DNA from: JAJKIV01 sp036509075
GTDB taxonomy: Bacteria; Gemmatimonadota; Gemmatimonadetes; Gemmatimonadales; Gemmatimonadaceae
DNA length: 8,063 nt
Assembly (NCBI GenBank): GCA_036509075.1
Contig: DATCGG010000163.1
Coordinates: 1-8,063 of the forward strand
Direction: 5' to 3'
The notes under the pieces are model-generated. The model was not told the DNA's origin and did not search any database. It was given only the letters and a program-made list of their open reading frames with translations. Below are positions 6,035 to 8,063 of this stretch, piece by piece. Position 1 is the first letter of the stretch; each line of letters opens with the position of its first letter. The translations under genes and the position numbers were made by a program.

Positions 6035-7390
6035 TTAGCGGATGCCGAGGTCGTAGGCGGCCAGCGCGTTCTGACGCATCACCATGCGAGCCAACTCCTC
6101 CGCGCGTGGGCGGTTGATCTCGCCGTCGTGGAGCATTCCGGTCAGCGCAACGGCAAGGGCTCGCCGGGCGGTGGTGGTGCCGACCCAGGCGACCTGCTCC
6201 CACCCCTGTTCGGGGCCGCCGTCGAAGGCGTCGCTGCCGAAGAGCACCTTGTCGGGCCACTCGCCGAGCCATTGCCGGAGCACGGCGGCGAGTTGGTGAG
6301 GAGGGAGGAGGATGTCCATCATGGACAGATCGGCGTAGACGTTAGGCTTCGACAGGAGGCCCTGTGTTTCGCCGATGAGCGGCCAGCCACCGTGGACGAT
6401 GACGAACTTCGTCGCGCGGAGTGTCGAGTCATTGACGAGCGGCTCGAGCAGGTGCGGCGCCGCGCCGGCGGATCGGTAATAGCCGCCGAAGGTCTCGAGC
6501 GTGTGGATCTGGATGGTCAGCCCCAGCGCGCCCGCCTCCTTCGCAATCACGCGGACGAGGTAGTCCTCGAGTGTCTTGTACTCGCCGCGCGACGGAACGC
6601 CGCCGCCGACGTAGCGGGCGTAGATGGCGCGCGCGGCTGCCGGATCCGGGTCGTCGAAGTCGAGAGGCCGGAGGTATGCCGCCTCTAGCTTGATGCCCAC
6701 GGCGCCGCCGGAGCGCCATCGCTCGAGCGTCGGCCTAACGATGGTCCGCGTGTAGGCCTCAAGCGTCGGGGGCAGTTTGGCGATCCGAAGCTCGCGGACG
6801 TATCGTCGGAGCAGGGCAGCCTCCTTCGGGTACAGCGCGCGGGTGTCGGGCGTTCGTGCGGCTTCACCGCGGGTGTCCAGCGGGAACATCAGCGGATCGG
6901 CGAACGGGACCCAGCGGAACCGCGGGCTCGACAGTCCGGCGCCCATGGCGATACGGTTCGCGAGCATCACTTCGGTCCCGACGGCGTCGAGCGTCCACTC
7001 GGGGAAGTGCTCGGCGTGCTGACGACGTGTCGCCTCGACCACGGCGCGCAGGCCAGCGCGGTAGGCGCTGTCGTTCGGCGCGCTGGGTGCGCGAAACAGG
7101 GCGTCCTGCGCGCTTCGCCAGATCGGGTCATCGAGCGCCAGTCGATGCGGGACACCGAAGGCGGGGATGCCGTCGAGTGGCAGCGCGTCGAATTCGGTAT
7201 CGGCGGGTGCGCCCGGCGGCACGGGCCGCATCGGGTGGGCGTGGACGTCGATGGCGCGAATCGAGTTGATGTAGGCCAGGAGTGCCGAGTCGATAGGCGC
7301 CTGTCCGATCGCGCTCGATGGTTCGGCTGTCAGGAGTGCGACGGCGACAAGAAGGCAGGGCCACCATCGGAATTCCCGCCGTGCGACCAC
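6035..7390 (-). CDS. Exported amidohydrolase-2 family metal-dependent hydrolase
   Basis: TIM-barrel metallo-hydrolase of 451 residues from the amidohydrolase superfamily (Amidohydro_2 type), exported by a signal peptide: basic residues 4-8, hydrophobic about 11-21, cleavage near SSA at 25-27. The metal-centre set is complete: HxH in DVHAHP (His50, His52), Lys234 in GIKLE, His296 in IQIH, His333 in VHGGW, and Asp387 in FGSDAF. Members of this family perform hydrolysis, decarboxylation or hydration of small carboxylic or amide substrates; which one applies here is not readable. The start is a GTG at 7390, fixed by a GAGGTGA ribosome-binding site 3 nt upstream. It is the first gene of a probable two-gene transcript with the M20 hydrolase and is divergent from padR. 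Its stop overlaps a near-copy (CGTTAGC) of the recurrent motif of this window. Confidence 0.92.
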   Translation of the reverse strand: MVARREFRWWPCLLVAVALLTAEPSSAIGQAPIDSALLAYINSIRAIDVHAHPMRPVPPGAPADTEFDALPLDGIPAFGVPHRLALDDPIWRSAQDALFRAPSAPNDSAYRAGLRAVVEATRRQHAEHFPEWTLDAVGTEVMLANRIAMGAGLSSPRFRWVPFADPLMFPLDTRGEAARTPDTRALYPKEAALLRRYVRELRIAKLPPTLEAYTRTIVRPTLERWRSGGAVGIKLEAAYLRPLDFDDPDPAAARAIYARYVGGGVPSRGEYKTLEDYLVRVIAKEAGALGLTIQIHTLETFGGYYRSAGAAPHLLEPLVNDSTLRATKFVIVHGGWPLIGETQGLLSKPNVYADLSMMDILLPPHQLAAVLRQWLGEWPDKVLFGSDAFDGGPEQGWEQVAWVGTTTARRALAVALTGMLHDGEINRPRAEELARMVMRQNALAAYDLGIR

Positions 7391-7393
7391 GAA

Positions 7394-7400
7394 TCACCTC
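7394..7400 (-). promoter_or_regulatory. Ribosome binding site deciding the GTG start of the amidohydrolase gene
   Basis: On the minus strand this reads GAGGTGA, 3 nt before the GTG at 7390. It supports a GTG start that gives a complete signal peptide. An 8-bp palindrome, TCTCGAGA (7399-7406), overlaps its upstream end and could affect access to it. Confidence 0.7.
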
Positions 7401-7425
7401 TCGAGAATCTCGCGGATACGGTACA

Positions 7426-7533
7426 GTCTCCGACCGAGAAGCGGGAGACGGGAGACCAGGGGAACACGCCTTCTCTGCCGTCTGCAACCTGCCGTCTCGT
7501 GTCTGCGCGCTGCAGCCCTGCCGTCTCGCGTCT
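7426..7533. repeat. Intergenic GTCT/AGAC repeat cluster with inverted arms
   Basis: CTGCCGTCT occurs three times (7475-7483, 7489-7497, 7518-7526). The last two extend to a 17-base unit, CCTGCCGTCTCGYGTCT (7488-7504 and 7517-7533). The complementary form GGGAGACGGGAGAC lies at 7443-7456. AGACGGGAGAC (7446-7456) can pair with GTCTCGCGTCT (7523-7533) with one mismatch, and GTCTCC (7426-7431) with GGAGAC (7444-7449). The cluster sits between the divergent amidohydrolase and padR promoters and encodes nothing recognisable. It may be a repetitive element of the genome or a structured control region. Confidence 0.6.
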
Positions 7534-7553
7534 TTCACGGCTCGCACGCGCTC

Positions 7554-7582
7554 TTGCGAACCCTAGGACACCGAGGTATATA
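7554..7582 (+). promoter_or_regulatory. sigma70-type promoter of padR
   Basis: TTGCGA (7554-7559) and TATATA (7577-7582) are separated by exactly 17 bp, close to consensus spacing and sequence, and stand out as AT-rich in this GC-rich window. The predicted start is near 7589, leaving a leader of about 25 nt before the padR ATG. An AGGTGA (7596-7601) ends 12 nt before the ATG, a rather long spacing for a Shine-Dalgarno. Confidence 0.75.
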
Positions 7583-7597
7583 CATAGAACTCCTAGG
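7562..7597. promoter_or_regulatory. Candidate PadR operator over the promoter
   Basis: Two CCTAGG palindromes (7562-7567 and 7592-7597), spaced 30 bp apart start to start, bracket the -10. Between them the palindrome GTATATAC (7576-7583) overlaps the -10 itself. PadR repressors commonly bind dyads of the ATGT-N-ACAT kind at their own promoter, so autorepression here is likely; the exact bases contacted are inference. Confidence 0.5.
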
Positions 7598-7613
7598 TGA
7601 CCAGTCCAATCCA

Positions 7614-7958
7614 ATGCCCGACTCCACGACCGACTTCCTGAAGGGAACGCTCGACCTCATGGTCCTCAAGACGCTCTCCTGGGCCCCTGCACACGGCTAC
7701 GGGATCGCGCGCTGGATCGAGCAGTGCACCGACGACGTCCTCCAGGTCGAGGAAGGCTCGCTGTATCCGGCCCTTCACAAGCTCGAGGAGCGAGGGCTCA
7801 TCGTCGCCGAGTGGGGCATCACCGACCACAATCGCCGGGCGAAGTTCTATCGCCTAACGACCGCCGGGAAGAAGCAGCTCGCCGCATCGCGCGACTACTG
7901 GGCGCGATTTGCCGGCGCTGTGTTCAAGGTGCTCGAGACGGCCCCGGCCGCACGCTGA
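7614..7958 (+). CDS. PadR-family transcriptional repressor
   Basis: DNA-binding winged-helix protein of 114 residues, the usual size of the short PadR group that accompanies ADOP transporters. Visible family motifs: FLKGTLDLMVLKTL (8-21), HGYGIARWIEQ (27-37), EEGSLYPALHKLEERGLI (46-63, the recognition-helix region) and NRRAKFYRLTTAGKKQL (73-89, the wing). A C-terminal amphipathic helix (about 92-110) is the expected dimer arm. The ATG at 7614 is chosen because an earlier TTG (7554) lies inside the -35 element. It is followed after 14 bp by a permease gene on the same strand, so it most likely represses itself and that transporter. The effector is unknown. A CCTAACG motif at 7853-7859 forces a rare CTA Leu codon. 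Confidence 0.95.
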   Translation: MPDSTTDFLKGTLDLMVLKTLSWAPAHGYGIARWIEQCTDDVLQVEEGSLYPALHKLEERGLIVAEWGITDHNRRAKFYRLTTAGKKQLAASRDYWARFAGAVFKVLETAPAAR

Positions 7959-7972
7959 CCGCGAGCCCGCGC

Positions 7973-8063
7973 ATGGAAGACCCACAGCAGGCCTCCGCTC
8001 CCAACGCCCGCCATGCGGCCACGTGGCGACGCTACCTGCGGTTCTGGGGACCACGCGCCGAGG
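7973..8063 (+). CDS. Start of ADOP-type ABC transporter permease (partial, runs off the right edge)
   Basis: Only the first 30 residues are present, from the ATG at 7973. The segment WRRYLRFWGPRAE (18-30) resembles the cytoplasmic start of the large duplicated permeases (ADOP, MacB/FtsX-like) of Gemmatimonadota and Acidobacteriota, which usually continue into an acidic DDELRFH-type helix and run to about 800 residues or more. The position directly after padR fits this strongly, since PadR-ADOP pairs are common in those phyla. The transported substrate is unknown; such permeases often export drugs or peptides. The call rests on a short N-terminus and context. Confidence 0.7.
   Translation, partial: MEDPQQASAPNARHAATWRRYLRFWGPRAE

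Larger units (their letters stand above)
28..7859. repeat. Dispersed octamer CGTTAGGY, 13 copies
   Basis: Plus-strand CGTTAGG starts at 723, 1880, 2344, 2719, 4541, 5112, 5409 and 6340. The reverse complement CCTAACG starts at 28, 1280, 3812, 6734 and 7853. The base after CGTTAGG is C in 10 copies and T in 3, never a purine, while the base before it varies. With base frequencies near 0.33 (G or C) and 0.17 (A or T), about one heptamer would be expected in 8 kb on both strands. Copies occur inside genes on both strands, between genes and over stop codons, so codon use alone does not explain them. Confidence 0.85.

Noticed and set aside
6033..6039. CGTTAGC as a fourteenth copy of the motif
   Set aside because: The seventh base differs; it is noted only as a near-copy over a stop codon.
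4387..6117. 576-codon open frame on the plus strand antisense to the M20 gene
   Set aside because: It mirrors a gene with signal peptide and full catalytic motifs; its product is Arg/Gly/Val-rich with no family resemblance, as expected of a shadow frame in GC-rich DNA.
7554..7613. TTG start giving padR 20 extra residues
   Set aside because: The TTG is the first part of the -35 element, and the extra residues do not resemble PadR proteins.
1..8063. CRISPR array, tRNA or rRNA gene, insertion sequence
   Set aside because: No regularly spaced direct repeats with unique spacers, no cloverleaf or rRNA segments and no transposase or terminal inverted repeats were seen.

Overview
The window is GC-rich chromosomal DNA, roughly two-thirds G+C by eye. 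It most likely comes from a member of the Gemmatimonadota, with Acidobacteriota as the alternative. The clues are: a small PadR-family repressor followed 14 bp later by the start of a large duplicated-permease (ADOP-type) ABC transporter gene; membrane-anchored Hanks-type Ser/Thr kinases; secreted metallo-hydrolases; and a heavily repeated short motif, CGTTAGGY, seen 13 times in 8 kb. The phylum call is inference from gene content, not from a marker gene.

Layout. Positions 1-337 hold no convincing gene, but contain a strong GC hairpin (79-110) and a candidate promoter. Next comes a plus-strand transmembrane Ser/Thr kinase with an extracytoplasmic LprI-like (DUF1311) domain (338-1885). It meets tail to tail a minus-strand secreted protein of unknown function (1897-2535). 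A 334-bp divergent intergenic region follows (2536-2869). It carries a 49-bp relic of the M20 peptidase gene found further downstream, and an imperfect hairpin. A second, paralogous kinase with the same architecture follows (2870-4546). It converges on a minus-strand two-gene cluster: an exported M20-family amidohydrolase/peptidase (4555-6000) and, upstream of it in transcription, an exported amidohydrolase-2 family metallo-hydrolase (6035-7390). A divergent control region (7391-7613) contains GTCT/AGAC repeats and a well-formed promoter for the plus-strand padR gene (7614-7958), whose downstream partner, the ADOP permease, runs off the right edge (7973 onward).

How the parts may work together. 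The kinases look like a tandem duplication in which the copies have diverged. Copy 2 keeps every catalytic signature. Copy 1 has a damaged glycine-rich loop and an Arg in place of the catalytic-loop Lys, so it may be weakly active or act as a pseudokinase partner. Both expose a four-cysteine LprI-like domain outside the membrane, which may sense a periplasmic ligand. The M20 relic between the copies suggests that a kinase plus M20 unit was duplicated and one M20 copy then lost. The two hydrolases are probably co-transcribed and act in the periplasm on an unidentified amide or related substrate. PadR probably represses itself and the ADOP transporter.

The most noteworthy signals are the CGTTAGGY motif, the kinase-LprI fusion with asymmetric decay of one copy, and the M20 gene relic.
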